64,000 nucleotides of DNA from Sphingomonas sp. ERG5 (GCF_000803065.1 NZ_JSXI01000018.1:293961-357960); one strand, 5' to 3'. Positions 39,563 through 48,280 are shown, numbered from the stretch's first letter. Made by a program: numbers and translations. Notes: generated from the letters alone by a model not told the origin.

Positions 39563-40471
39563 TTAGGCTCCCAGGCTCGCGAGCATCATATAGGCGAGCC
39601 GCGCGGTATTCGGTGTCGGCCGCATCAGGCTGGCGCTCTGCGTCTGGCGGTTGGCGCTGCCGTTGATCTGGTCGAGCGTCGCCTTGGCCCAGGCCCCGGC
39701 ATTGTCGCCGCTTTCGCCCGCACCCGGAATGACCGTCGCGCCGTCGATTTCCAGCGCTGATGCCATTGTCACCGGCTTCATTGCGAAACCGTCGCTCGCG
39801 CCGCCATTGGTCGCGCCGGTGGCGATGCTGGCGCCCTTGTCGAGCTTGGCAGCGAAGCGGCTATAGATTTGCTCGAGCGAGCGCGGCTGGCCGTTCGACG
39901 CGTAAAAGATGTTGCGGTTGGCGCGGGCGGCGGCGGGGAACATGCTCGCGCCGCTGCGGCCGGGATTGGCCTCCATCGCGCCGAGAAAGGAGCGCGCCCC
40001 GCCCAGCCCGAGGAAATGCGCCATATAAAGGTCGGTGCCGGTGGCGTCGCGGCCCAGCGCGCCTTCGATCGCATCCTTGTTGTCGGAGGCATGCTCGGCC
40101 GCCATCAGCGAGGCGGTCTGCGGGTCGTTGCGCAGATTGAGGATCGCGCGGCGCGTGGCCGGATCGGTCACCGCCATGCGGCCGTTGCTGGCCGTCTTGA
40201 TGCTGTCGGCGGCCCAGCCCAGGCCGTGCTCGGCGCCATGCTGCTTCATCACGCGCAGCCAGCTCTGGTCGATGAATTGGTACAGGCCCGACGCGCTCGA
40301 CGTGCTCGCACGCGCATTGGTGCGCATCCCGCTTTCGAGCTGCGCCTGACCCATCAGATAGTTGAAATCGATCCCGGTCTTCTGGCTCGCTTGCGCGATC
40401 GCCGACTGGACCGACGCGCCGGAACTCTTCCCAGAATTGTTTCCGGTGATGGCGAACGGATTGAAACTCAT
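39563..40471 (-). CDS. Flagellar-cluster lytic transglycosylase (SLT-type)
   Basis: A 302-residue protein with an SLT-like fold: FNYLMGQAQLESGMRTNARA carries the catalytic Glu, followed by SASGLYQFIDQSWLRVMKQH. It should open peptidoglycan for the rod, since FlgJ here has only the rod-binding domain. Its role matches SltF-type enzymes of other alphaproteobacteria. No clear cleavable signal peptide is seen; it might leave by the flagellar export route. First gene of the flhA-fliA operon, 38 bp below the sigma-54 promoter. Confidence 0.82.
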   Translation of the reverse strand: MSFNPFAITGNNSGKSSGASVQSAIAQASQKTGIDFNYLMGQAQLESGMRTNARASTSSASGLYQFIDQSWLRVMKQHGAEHGLGWAADSIKTASNGRMAVTDPATRRAILNLRNDPQTASLMAAEHASDNKDAIEGALGRDATGTDLYMAHFLGLGGARSFLGAMEANPGRSGASMFPAAARANRNIFYASNGQPRSLEQIYSRFAAKLDKGASIATGATNGGASDGFAMKPVTMASALEIDGATVIPGAGESGDNAGAWAKATLDQINGSANRQTQSASLMRPTPNTARLAYMMLASLGA

Positions 40472-40508
40472 CGGTCCTCGGCTGATTGCCCTTATTCAGG
40501 GATCAATC

Positions 40509-40524
40509 AGCAAGGAGCGTGCCA
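40509..40524 (-). promoter_or_regulatory. Sigma-54 promoter of the transglycosylase-flhA-fliA operon
   Basis: On the minus strand TGGCACG-CTCC-TTGCT matches the RpoN consensus exactly, with 12 bp between the GG and GC elements. It ends 37 bp before the transglycosylase start at 40471. The predicted transcript would start near 40498. Confidence 0.75.
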
Positions 40525-40569
40525 TTTCTGTAATTTAGGAGCGTTCAACGCGTGGCCGGCATCATGCCC

Positions 40570-40887
40570 TTACGCGTAGACGGAGACGCCGCCACTTGGC
40601 CGGTAACCGCCGCCGGCATCGCCGGTCAAAGTTTGCAGGCGGCGGCGAACATTTGCCGCCATCAGATTGACATAGATGCGACAGGTTTCATTGAGGCGAT
40701 TGGCTTCCTCGGCCAGTTCGCGCAACTCGGGACCGACCGGCGCGGTTCCCATGGCAGCGATCGTCTCAAGCCCGGCCAGCTTGGCCTGGGTTGCGCGTTC
40801 CAGCGCATCGATGTCGTTCGCCTTCAGTGCGGCGATCTCGACATGGAGCGAATCGATCACGCCGATCAGGGCGTCACGCCGGGTCAT
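40570..40887 (-). CDS. flgN: FlgN-like flagellar export chaperone
   Basis: A 105-residue helical protein (RDALIGVIDSLHVEIAALKA, then LERATQAKLAGLETIAAMG and ANRLNETCRIYVNLMAANVR) of FlgN size and pattern. FlgN keeps FlgK and FlgL soluble for export. It overlaps flgM by 14 bases, the usual flgM-flgN pairing. Divergent sequence lowers confidence slightly. Confidence 0.75.
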   Translation of the reverse strand: MTRRDALIGVIDSLHVEIAALKANDIDALERATQAKLAGLETIAAMGTAPVGPELRELAEEANRLNETCRIYVNLMAANVRRRLQTLTGDAGGGYRPSGGVSVYA

Positions 40888-41173
40888 TGCGAGTCCATTC
40901 GAATTTGGCCGCGATCAACCGGTCGGCGATCTGCGCGGGATAGATCGGAAAATGCCCGTCGGCGATCGCCTTGCGGATCTCGGCGATGCGCTCCGAATTG
41001 ATAGGCGGCTTGGCGGAAAATTCCTTCGCGGCGATCGCCAGCGAGGATTGGCTGACCGCCTCCGTTTCCGGTCCGGTCGACTTTTGCACGACGGCCGGCG
41101 CCACGACGCGCGCGACCGGGGCAACGCCGCGATCGCTGGTCTGGACAGGCTTTACGCCTAGAGGATCCACCAT
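40874..41173 (-). CDS. flgM: FlgM anti-sigma-28 factor
   Basis: A 99-residue protein. The C-terminal half, PPINSERIAEIRKAIADGHFPIYPAQIADRLIAAKFEW, is the FlgM sigma-binding region. The N-terminus is disordered, as needed for export through the hook. It holds FliA until hook completion. ATG 41173 has AAGGGG upstream. It lies between flgA and flgN. Confidence 0.88.
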   Translation of the reverse strand: MVDPLGVKPVQTSDRGVAPVARVVAPAVVQKSTGPETEAVSQSSLAIAAKEFSAKPPINSERIAEIRKAIADGHFPIYPAQIADRLIAAKFEWTRNDPA

Positions 41174-41262
41174 GTTCACCCCTTTCCGGGTCATGCCACA
41201 CAGGGATAAACGACCGCATCCGCCAAACCTTTACGAAAATTATTCGGGCCAGCTGGTAATGA

Positions 41263-41808
41263 TCAATCAGCCCAGCCGGGCAGGGTCGCACGGCCGCTCG
41301 CCACCGCCACGGCCTGAACCGGTGCCCGGCCACCATCGATCTTGACCAGGAAGCGGGCGCCAGGTGCCGCATCGCCCGCTGCGACGCCGTCGCGCGTGAT
41401 CGAAAAGCCCGGAGATCCGGCTTCGATCGTCACCGGGTCGCCGCGCTTGATGACAGGGTCGGCCTTCACGGCGGGAATCACCGCCGCAACGGCTTGCGGT
41501 GCGATCTTGCGTGGTTCGCTCGGGGTGAAGCGGACCGGCACGAACACGCGCCATTGCGGTCCGGTGCAGGTGATGACCACCGCGTCATGCGCGTCGGAAC
41601 GCCAGGATAAAGACACGGTCGGGCATTGCGCGAGCTTGAGCCGCGCATCGACCACGCTGCGCGCGCCGCCCTCGTCACCGATTCCACGCCCGGTAAAGGC
41701 GGCAACGGCGCGGTCGAGCGAGACGGTATCCTGAAAGGCGGGCGCGGCGAGTGCGGGCGCGGCAATCAACAGGGCAGGAAGCATCGCGATAAGGCGCGAA
41801 CGGGACAT
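41263..41808 (-). CDS. flgA: FlgA, P-ring assembly chaperone
   Basis: A 181-residue periplasmic protein with a signal peptide (MSRSRLIAMLPALLIAAPALAAPAF). The C-terminal SAF-like domain shows VIKRGDPVTIEAGSPGFSIT, then GARFLVKIDGGRAPVQAVAV. FlgA assists FlgI polymerisation around the rod. GGAG lies 8 bases before ATG 41808. It is in an operon with the MotA/MotB-like pair upstream and flgM downstream. Confidence 0.88.
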   Translation of the reverse strand: MSRSRLIAMLPALLIAAPALAAPAFQDTVSLDRAVAAFTGRGIGDEGGARSVVDARLKLAQCPTVSLSWRSDAHDAVVITCTGPQWRVFVPVRFTPSEPRKIAPQAVAAVIPAVKADPVIKRGDPVTIEAGSPGFSITRDGVAAGDAAPGARFLVKIDGGRAPVQAVAVASGRATLPGWAD

Positions 41809-41852
41809 GGCTTTTTCTCCAAAGCGGCAGAAACGGGTTGCCGGGCGGCCAA

Positions 41853-42383
41853 TCATTGCCGGTTTCCGGCAAAGCCGAGGGTCACGACGACCGAGCGGCG
41901 ATTGGCGGTGGTGGTGTTGACGATGGTCATGCGGCCCGGCGCGACGATCTTCGCGCGCGCCAGTTCGGCGGCGACGGCGCGGGCACGGTCGACGGCGAGC
42001 ACCGCGCCGCTGCCGGTGCCGGCATCGACATCGGTCGCGCTGCCATCAGTGCTGCCGCTGATCTTCAGCGTGACGCGCGGGTCGCGGGTCACTTCGCGCG
42101 CCCAGGCGATCAGGCCGGCGGGTGATGCGGGCAAGGCGGCCGAGCCGGGGGCGAAGTTGAGCATCGCGGCAGCGGCGACCGGCATCGGCTCGGCGGGTGG
42201 CGCGGGCGCCAGCGCGGGAGCGCCGAAGCCGTCACGAATGCCCTTGGCCAGCGCCTTCTGGTCGAGATGTTGCGCTGCTTGGACGAACACGAAAAAGCCG
42301 ACCAGCAGCAAGGCCAGATCGGCAAGCGTCATCAGCCAGACCGGCCGGCCTGGCGTCTCTTCCGGGAAATCGTCGATCGTCAT
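41853..42383 (-). CDS. MotB/OmpA-like protein, second stator-type pair
   Basis: A 176-residue protein. One N-terminal span (WLMTLADLALLLVGFFVFVQ) contains Asp22, at the place of the proton-carrying Asp of MotB. The C-terminal half is OmpA/MotB-like (VTLKISGSTDGS, then VDRARAVAAELARAKI) but shorter than in MotB (301 residues at 53044). It overlaps the MotA-like gene by 4 bases. It may be a flagellar-specific energy-coupling pair or an alternative stator. Family clear, role unknown. Confidence 0.75.
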   Translation of the reverse strand: MTIDDFPEETPGRPVWLMTLADLALLLVGFFVFVQAAQHLDQKALAKGIRDGFGAPALAPAPPAEPMPVAAAAMLNFAPGSAALPASPAGLIAWAREVTRDPRVTLKISGSTDGSATDVDAGTGSGAVLAVDRARAVAAELARAKIVAPGRMTIVNTTTANRRSVVVTLGFAGNRQ

Positions 42384-43072
42384 GCCACGCTGACCAAATC
42401 GACAGCGGTTGCCAGCACGCCCGTGCGCGGGCGCTCGCGTGCGGCAAGTGCGATCAATGGCGCTTCCAGCCTGGTGCGCTCGAACGCTTCGATCCGCGCG
42501 CGGCGCTTGAGGCGGGCGGCGATCGGTGCGGCGACCAGATTGGCGATGACCGCGCCGTACAGTGTGGCGAGCAAGGCGATCGCCATTGCTGCGCCGATCG
42601 CGCTCGGATCGGTCATCCGGGTGAACATTGCGACCAGGCCAATCAGCGTGCCGATCATGCCCATCGCGGGGGCAACTTCCGCCGCACCGGTCCACACCTC
42701 GACCGCGGCAAGCTGGCGCTCGATCCGCGCGCGGCGGCAATGCTGGATGATCGTCGCGACCGCTTCGGGACCCTCGCCATCGACGATCGCGGCAACCGCG
42801 GTGGCGACATCAGGATCGGCGATCACTGATCGGTCGAGCGCCATCACGCCGTGGCGGCGCGCGATCCGGCCAAGCGCGGCGATCTGGTCGAGCAACGGCG
42901 TCGCGTCGAAGCGACGGCGCACCAGGCTGCCCAGCGCCCCAACCGCACCGGCCAGGTCGCGCAGTGGCGTGCGTAGCATGACGGCGATCAGCGTACCGCC
43001 ACCGACAATGGCGATCGCGGCAGGATCGAGGAACGGGCCCAGCGTCTGGGCGAGTGCGGGTGCGGATGTCAT
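42380..43072 (-). CDS. MotA/TolQ/ExbB-type proton channel protein, second stator-type pair
   Basis: A 230-residue protein with membrane spans AAIAIVGGGTLIAVML, APAMGMIGTLIGLVAMF and AMAIALLATLYGAVIANLVA. The MGMIGTLIGLV segment is the MotA/ExbB signature. It opens the motA-like, motB-like, flgA, flgM, flgN operon. ATG 43072 sits almost at the predicted start site of the weak sigma-54 candidate at 43084, so either the mRNA is nearly leaderless or that promoter call is wrong. A standard MotA lies at 52179. Confidence 0.78.
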   Translation of the reverse strand: MTSAPALAQTLGPFLDPAAIAIVGGGTLIAVMLRTPLRDLAGAVGALGSLVRRRFDATPLLDQIAALGRIARRHGVMALDRSVIADPDVATAVAAIVDGEGPEAVATIIQHCRRARIERQLAAVEVWTGAAEVAPAMGMIGTLIGLVAMFTRMTDPSAIGAAMAIALLATLYGAVIANLVAAPIAARLKRRARIEAFERTRLEAPLIALAARERPRTGVLATAVDLVSVA

Positions 43073-43083
43073 CGACGCGGGTA

Positions 43084-43100
43084 TTGCAAGGGATGGGCCA
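43084..43100 (-). promoter_or_regulatory. Candidate sigma-54 promoter for the leftward flgA operon
   Basis: On the minus strand TGGCCCA-TCCC-TTGCA keeps the TGGC and TTGC elements with correct 12-bp spacing, but differs from consensus at two other positions. The implied start (about 43074) leaves almost no leader before ATG 43072, which weakens the call. Confidence 0.4.
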
Positions 43101-43233
43101 GTTGCATCGCGGTGGTGCCGCGCTTGCCGGGCGGCGCCTGCGACCGGTAATCCTTGCCGCCAACCGGCAATGCCTTGCCGCTTTCGCTGCCGCCCGCTTG
43201 CCGTTTGGCCGCCCGGGACAGCCGCATCGTCAT

Positions 43234-43250
43234 TTGGCACGGCCATTGCT
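43234..43250 (+). promoter_or_regulatory. Sigma-54 promoter of the flgB-flgL operon
   Basis: TTGGCACG-GCCA-TTGCT matches the RpoN consensus, with GG at 43236-43237 and GC at 43248-43249. The expected start is near 43261, giving a 28-base leader with GGAG before GTG 43289. It shares the TGGCACG and TTGCT elements with the promoter at 40509. Confidence 0.78.
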
Positions 43251-43288
43251 TAGCTGTCCGCGCACAACAAGGTGCGGAGACCGATACG

Positions 43289-43642
43289 GTGAACGAGAAC
43301 AGTCTTTTCGGGGTTCATGGAGCAGCGCTCCAGGTGCGTTCGCAACGCATGGGGCTGCTTGCCTCGAACATCGCAAACGCCTCCACGCCGGGTTTCAAGG
43401 CGAAGGATCTGGACTTCCAGGTTGCGCTCCAGGCGGCGGAGGGTCCGGGGGGACTCTCCGCCAACGGGATGAGCGACGCCGTGCGCTATCGCAACCCGAT
43501 GCAGCCGTCGATCGACGGCAACACGGTCGAACTGTCGACCGAACAGACCGCCTTCGCCGAGAATGCGGTCCAGTATCAAACCACGCTCTCGTTCCTGAAC
43601 GGACGCATCAGCACGATCACACGCGCGTTGCGGGGAGAATAA
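43289..43642 (+). CDS. flgB: Flagellar proximal rod protein FlgB
   Basis: A 117-residue rod subunit. The N-terminal rod motif RMGLLASNIANASTPGFKAKD and the C-terminal helix FAENAVQYQTTLSFLNGRIS are typical; the proximal rod proteins share these ends. GTG 43289 with GGAG at 43276-43279 was chosen over upstream in-frame starts. First gene of the flgBCDEFGHIJKL operon. Confidence 0.92.
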   Translation: MNENSLFGVHGAALQVRSQRMGLLASNIANASTPGFKAKDLDFQVALQAAEGPGGLSANGMSDAVRYRNPMQPSIDGNTVELSTEQTAFAENAVQYQTTLSFLNGRISTITRALRGE

Positions 43643-43645
43643 GCC

Positions 43646-44056
43646 ATGGCCGATAACCCGCTCACCATTTTCCAGGTCGCCGGCAAGGCGATGTCCGCAC
43701 AGCTCGTGCGGATGAACACCACCGCGTCGAACCTGGCCAATGCCGGATCGATCGCCTCGAGCGAGGCCGGCGCCTATCGCACGATCAAGCCGGTGTTCCG
43801 TACCGAATATGACAAGGCGACGGGACTCGCGACGGTCAATGTCGAGAGCATCGTCAATGCCGGGGAAGCCCCCACCAAGCGCTATGACCCGTCGCACCCC
43901 ATGGCCGACAAGGACGGCAATGTCTGGGAAAGCGCGGTCGATGAAACCCGTGAGCTGGTCGACATGATGGAGACGGCACGCGGTTACCAAAACAATGTCG
44001 AGGTGATGCAGACCGCAAAGTCGCTGATCCTCGACACCCTCAAACTGGGCCGCTGA
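43646..44056 (+). CDS. flgC: Flagellar proximal rod protein FlgC
   Basis: A 136-residue rod subunit. The start has QLVRMNTTASNLANAGSIAS, the middle YDPSHPMADKDGNV, typical of FlgC, and the end MMETARGYQNNVEVMQTAK with the conserved D0 helix. It begins 3 bases after flgB, with GGGGAGAA upstream. Confidence 0.93.
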   Translation: MADNPLTIFQVAGKAMSAQLVRMNTTASNLANAGSIASSEAGAYRTIKPVFRTEYDKATGLATVNVESIVNAGEAPTKRYDPSHPMADKDGNVWESAVDETRELVDMMETARGYQNNVEVMQTAKSLILDTLKLGR

Positions 44057-44058
44057 TC

Positions 44059-44739
44059 ATGAGCAGTTTCGATACCACGCTGACCAATCTCGGCATCAAC
44101 CGCACGACCAACAGCAACGCCAACAAGGCGGCATCATCGTCCCCGACGCTCGGGCAAAGCGATTTCCTCAAGCTGATGACCGCGCAGTTGAAGAACCAGG
44201 ATCCCTTCTCGCCGGTCGACAATACGCAGATGGTCGCCCAGATGGCGCAATTCTCTTCGGTCGCTGGCATCAGCGAGATGAACACGACGCTGAAGGCGAT
44301 TTCCGACAAGCTCGCCGGCACCAGCAAGAGCGATGCGCTCGCCTTTGTCGGCCGCACCGTGCTGACCCAGGGCGATGTCGCCTTTGGCCGCACCGCGGGC
44401 GGCATTGCCGGGGCGGTCGAGCTCGACGGCGACGCGACACAGGTCAATGTCTCGATCCAGTCGGCCGATGGCCAGGTGCTGAAGACGATGCGGCTCGGCG
44501 CTCAGTCCAAGGGCACGGTCAATTACGACTGGAACGGCAAGACCGACGCCGGCGCCGATGCCGGCAGCGGCCCGTTCAAGGTCGTCGTCACCGCCGCCAA
44601 GGACAATAGCGCCGTCGTCAGCCGTTCGCTCGTCTGGGCGCCGGTCGCGGCGGTCTCGATGCCGGCAACCGGCAGCCCCATCCTCACCCTGCCCGGCATC
44701 GGCCAGGTTCCCATCACCGCCGTCCGCCAGATCGGCTGA
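44059..44739 (+). CDS. flgD: Flagellar hook-cap protein FlgD
   Basis: A 226-residue hook scaffold. LGQSDFLKLMTAQLKNQDPF and QFSSVAGISEMN are the FlgD N-terminal signature. The rest holds Tudor/Ig-like beta domains (VNYDWNGKTDAGADAGSGPF). It caps the growing hook and is replaced by FlgK. Starts 2 bases after flgC. Confidence 0.93.
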   Translation: MSSFDTTLTNLGINRTTNSNANKAASSSPTLGQSDFLKLMTAQLKNQDPFSPVDNTQMVAQMAQFSSVAGISEMNTTLKAISDKLAGTSKSDALAFVGRTVLTQGDVAFGRTAGGIAGAVELDGDATQVNVSIQSADGQVLKTMRLGAQSKGTVNYDWNGKTDAGADAGSGPFKVVVTAAKDNSAVVSRSLVWAPVAAVSMPATGSPILTLPGIGQVPITAVRQIG

Positions 44740-44763
44740 ACGACTTAAATCAGGAGTATTTCA

Positions 44764-46011
44764 ATGTCCTTTTACACTTCGCTCAGTGGTTTGCAGGCGG
44801 CACAGACCGAGATGTCGACCATCTCGCACAACCTCGCCAACGTTTCGACCAACGGCTTCAAGAAGAGCCGCACTGACTTTGCCGATGTGATCGCCTCCAG
44901 CCTGAGCGCCGATCCGACCAAGCTGGTCGGGTCGGGCACGGTGGTGAAGGGCAACCGCCAGCAATTCACGGAAGGCAATCTGAAGACCACGGGTTCGTCG
45001 CTCGACCTCGCGATCAGCGGCGACGGCTTCTTCGCGGTCAAGACCAACGGAATCAATTCGGCCATTGCCTATACCCGCAACGGCGCATTCCAGGTCGACC
45101 CGGCGACGCACAACGTCGTCGATGCGCAGGGCAGCGCGTTGCAGGTCTATCCGGTCGATGCCGATGGCAATGTCACCGCGACCGGCAGCGACGGCATGGT
45201 CAATCTGCGCTTGCCCGAAACCAGCGGCACGCCGGCGGCAACGTCGAAGGTTGCGCTCGACGTGAACCTCTATTCCAACGCGCAGGTCCCGACCGGCACG
45301 TTCGATCCGCTCAACGCCTCGACCTATAACAACTCGACCGCGACGACGATCTACGATTCGGCCGGCAAGGCCATGACGATGACCAGCTATTATGTCCGCC
45401 AGTCCGCAACGACCTGGTCGGTTCATTCCTATGTCGGCAATCAGCCGCTGACCATCGGCGGGGCGGCCACGCCGGCCACGGTCACTTTCGACGCCAATGG
45501 CACGATGACCGCGCCGACCGCCCCGATCAGCTATGATGCGTTCACGCCATCATCGGGCGGCGCGGCTCAGCCACTCAAGCTCGATCTCGCCGGCTCGTCG
45601 CTAAAGCCCAGCGCCTTTGCGGTGATGGGCCGCAGCCAGAACGGTGCCACGGTCGGCGAACTGTCCGGTGTCTCGGTCAATGAATCCGGCGTGGTCACCG
45701 CCAGCTTCTCGAACGGCGACACGGTTGCGCTCGGCAAGGTCGCCCTGGCCAATTTCGCCAACCCGGCCGGCCTGCGCCAGAACGGCAACAGCTATTGGTC
45801 GGCCAGCGGCATTTCCGGCCAGGCGACGCTCGGCAGCGCCAACGACAATGGCTTCGGTTCGCTGATGTCGGGCACGATCGAGGGCTCCAACGTCGACGTG
45901 ACCGAAGAACTGGTCGGCCTGATCGCGGCGCAGCGCAATTTCCAGGCAAATGCCAAGGCGCTCGATACCGCCAACCAGATCTCGCAGACGATCTTCAACA
46001 TCCGCAGCTGA
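44764..46011 (+). CDS. flgE: Flagellar hook protein FlgE
   Basis: A 415-residue hook subunit. The N-terminal MSFYTSLSGLQAAQTEMSTI, then NLANVSTNGFKKSRTDFADV, and the C-terminal GSNVDVTEELVGLIAAQRNF with ALDTANQISQTIFNIRS are characteristic. AGGAG lies before ATG 44764. Length is close to the enterobacterial hook protein (about 400). Confidence 0.95.
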   Translation: MSFYTSLSGLQAAQTEMSTISHNLANVSTNGFKKSRTDFADVIASSLSADPTKLVGSGTVVKGNRQQFTEGNLKTTGSSLDLAISGDGFFAVKTNGINSAIAYTRNGAFQVDPATHNVVDAQGSALQVYPVDADGNVTATGSDGMVNLRLPETSGTPAATSKVALDVNLYSNAQVPTGTFDPLNASTYNNSTATTIYDSAGKAMTMTSYYVRQSATTWSVHSYVGNQPLTIGGAATPATVTFDANGTMTAPTAPISYDAFTPSSGGAAQPLKLDLAGSSLKPSAFAVMGRSQNGATVGELSGVSVNESGVVTASFSNGDTVALGKVALANFANPAGLRQNGNSYWSASGISGQATLGSANDNGFGSLMSGTIEGSNVDVTEELVGLIAAQRNFQANAKALDTANQISQTIFNIRS

Positions 46012-46037
46012 ACTCGGGCACGGACAGGACATCCTGA

Positions 46038-46781
46038 ATGGACAAGCTGGTCTATACCGCGGCATCGAGCCTCAAGGCGCACATGGCGTCGCAGGCGGCG
46101 ATCGCGAACAATATCGCGAATGCCTCGACGATCGGATTTCGGTCCGATCGCGTGGTGTTCGACCGGCTCTCGGTCAACGGCCCCGGTTTCGAGACGCGCA
46201 CTGCGGCGTCGGAGCAGGTGGTCGATGCCGACCGGCGCGCCGGTACGGTGATGCAGACCGGCCGCCCGCTCGATGTCGCAATCAATGGCGACTCATGGCT
46301 GACCGTCCAGGCGCCCGACGGCACTGAAGCCTATACGCGGCGCGGCGACTTGCAGATCGCCACCACCGGTGTGCTCGAAACCGGCGACGGCTTTCCGGTG
46401 ATGGGGGCCAATGGCCCGATCACCATGCCGCCCGCCCAGTCGATGTCGATCGCTTCGGACGGCACGATCTCGATCGTGCCGATCGGCGGCGACGCCAAAA
46501 ACCCGGAAGTGGTCGACAAGCTCAAGCTGGTCAGCACCAAGGGGTCGGTGACCGTCAAGGGTCTCGACAATCTGCTCCATGTGAAGGGTGGCGGCGTGCT
46601 GCCCGAAGATATGGAGGGGAAGCTGTCGTCCGGTGCCCTGGAGGGATCGAACGTCAACACGACTCAGGCGCTGGTCGACATGATCGAGAACCAGCGCGCC
46701 TATGAAGTCCAGGCCAACCTGATGAAGGAAGCCAAGGACATGGATTCGAGCGCCGCATCGCTGATGCGGATGCCGTCATAA
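46038..46781 (+). CDS. flgF: Flagellar proximal rod protein FlgF
   Basis: A 247-residue rod protein. It has NIANASTIGFRSDRVVFDRL near the start and GALEGSNVNTTQALVDMIEN with QRAYEVQANLMKEAK at the end. It is related to FlgG but lacks the FlgG-specific N-terminus. 12 bases separate it from flgG. Confidence 0.92.
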   Translation: MDKLVYTAASSLKAHMASQAAIANNIANASTIGFRSDRVVFDRLSVNGPGFETRTAASEQVVDADRRAGTVMQTGRPLDVAINGDSWLTVQAPDGTEAYTRRGDLQIATTGVLETGDGFPVMGANGPITMPPAQSMSIASDGTISIVPIGGDAKNPEVVDKLKLVSTKGSVTVKGLDNLLHVKGGGVLPEDMEGKLSSGALEGSNVNTTQALVDMIENQRAYEVQANLMKEAKDMDSSAASLMRMPS

Positions 46782-46793
46782 GGAAGCAATGAC

Positions 46794-47582
46794 ATGACCA
46801 GCGCAGCCATGCACATCGCCCGCACCGGGCTCGACGCCCAGGACATGCGGATGCGCGTGATCTCGAACAACCTTGCGAACGTGAACACCACCGGGTTCAA
46901 GCGTGACCGCGCGGCGTTCGAAACGCTTGCCTATCAGACGATCACCACGCCGGGTGCTGCAAGCACGTCCGAATCAAAATATGCCGTCGGCCTCAATCTC
47001 GGTACCGGCGTGCGGATCCAGGGTACGGCGCGGATCGACACCCAGGGCGCGATGCAGACCACCGGCAACGCGCTCGACCTGATGCTCGATGGTGATGGCT
47101 ATTTCCAGGTCCAGATGCCCGGCGGCACGCTCGGCTATACCCGCGCGGGCAATTTCTCGCGCTCGCCCGAGGGACTGCTGGTCACTTCCGAAGGCTATCA
47201 GGTGATGCCGGGCATCACCGTGCCGCAAGGTGCGACCTCGATCACCATCGGCACCGACGGAACGGTTTCGGCGAAGGTCGCCGGCCAGACCGAAACGAGC
47301 GAGCTCGGCCAGATTCAGGTCGCGACGTTCCCCAATGGTGCCGGCCTGCTTGCGCAGGGCGACAATTATCTCACCGAAACCGCCGCCAGCGGCGCGGCCA
47401 ATCTCGGTGTTGCCGGCCTCGATGGCCGCGGCAATATCCGTCAGGGCATGCTCGAGGCGTCGAACGTCAACGTCGTCGAAGAACTGGTCGACATGATCGA
47501 AACCCAGCGCGCGTATGAGGTGAATTCGAAAATGATCTCCGCGACCGACGACATGTTGAAATATGTTAACCAAAATCTGTGA
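46794..47582 (+). CDS. flgG: Flagellar distal rod protein FlgG
   Basis: A 262-residue protein, the standard FlgG length. MRMRVISNNLANVNTTGFKR and the C-terminal EASNVNVVEELVDMIETQRA, then YEVNSKMISATDDML, are the FlgG signature. AAGGAAG upstream gives an RBS. The stop overlaps the flgH ATG by one base. Confidence 0.95.
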   Translation: MTSAAMHIARTGLDAQDMRMRVISNNLANVNTTGFKRDRAAFETLAYQTITTPGAASTSESKYAVGLNLGTGVRIQGTARIDTQGAMQTTGNALDLMLDGDGYFQVQMPGGTLGYTRAGNFSRSPEGLLVTSEGYQVMPGITVPQGATSITIGTDGTVSAKVAGQTETSELGQIQVATFPNGAGLLAQGDNYLTETAASGAANLGVAGLDGRGNIRQGMLEASNVNVVEELVDMIETQRAYEVNSKMISATDDMLKYVNQNL

Positions 47583-48280
47583 TGGTTAACGTCATGAAGA
47601 TTTTCCCACTCATTTCCGTCGCTGCGCTCGCCGCTGCCAGCCTCTCGCCGGCGCCAGCCGACGCGCGCCTGTTTGGCAAGAAGGAGCCGCCGGTCGATTT
47701 CTCCGCGACGATGCCGCCGCCGCCACCCATGGCGCCGGCACCCGCGAACGGATCGATCTTCCAGGCGTCCGACGGCTATGCAGCGCTGTACGAAGGTTGG
47801 CGTGCGCGCCGCGTCGGTGACCCGCTGAGCATTGTCCTGGTCGAGCGCACCATCGCTTCGAAATCGGCGAGCTCGAAGCTCGATTCGGGCGGTGGCGCCA
47901 GCCTGACGCCGCCGACCACCGGCGCACTCAGCCTGTTCAGTCAGACCGACGCGTCGATCAGCGGCAAGCGCAACTTTACCGGCACCGGCAGCACCGACCA
48001 GTCCAATACCTTGTCGGGCGAAGTCAGCGTCACTGTGGCGCAGGTCTTCCCCAACGGCACATTGCTGGTGAAAGGGCAGAAGCGCGTCACGCTCAACCGT
48101 GGCGACGAATTCGTCCAGATCCGCGGCATCGTGCGCATGGCCGATATCGACGCCTATAATCGCGTCGCCTCGACTCGCGTTGCCGACGCCCAGATCGCCT
48201 ATACCGGTAAGGGCGATGTCGCCCGCGCCAGCCGCCAGGGCTGGTTTAGCCGCTTCTTCTCCGTGATCAGCCCGTTCTGA
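47582..48280 (+). CDS. flgH: Flagellar L-ring protein FlgH, without lipoprotein cysteine
   Basis: A 232-residue outer-membrane L-ring subunit. SIFQASDGYAALYEGWRARR, VGDPLSIVLVERTIASKSAS and the end VADAQIAYTGKGDVARASRQ are typical. The signal region MKIFPLISVAALAAASLSPA with ADA has no lipobox, and the protein contains no Cys at all, whereas classical FlgH is a lipoprotein. A proline run lies near residue 45. The start at 47582 gives a TGATG junction; ATG 47594 would make a tighter signal peptide. Confidence 0.9.
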   Translation: MVNVMKIFPLISVAALAAASLSPAPADARLFGKKEPPVDFSATMPPPPPMAPAPANGSIFQASDGYAALYEGWRARRVGDPLSIVLVERTIASKSASSKLDSGGGASLTPPTTGALSLFSQTDASISGKRNFTGTGSTDQSNTLSGEVSVTVAQVFPNGTLLVKGQKRVTLNRGDEFVQIRGIVRMADIDAYNRVASTRVADAQIAYTGKGDVARASRQGWFSRFFSVISPF

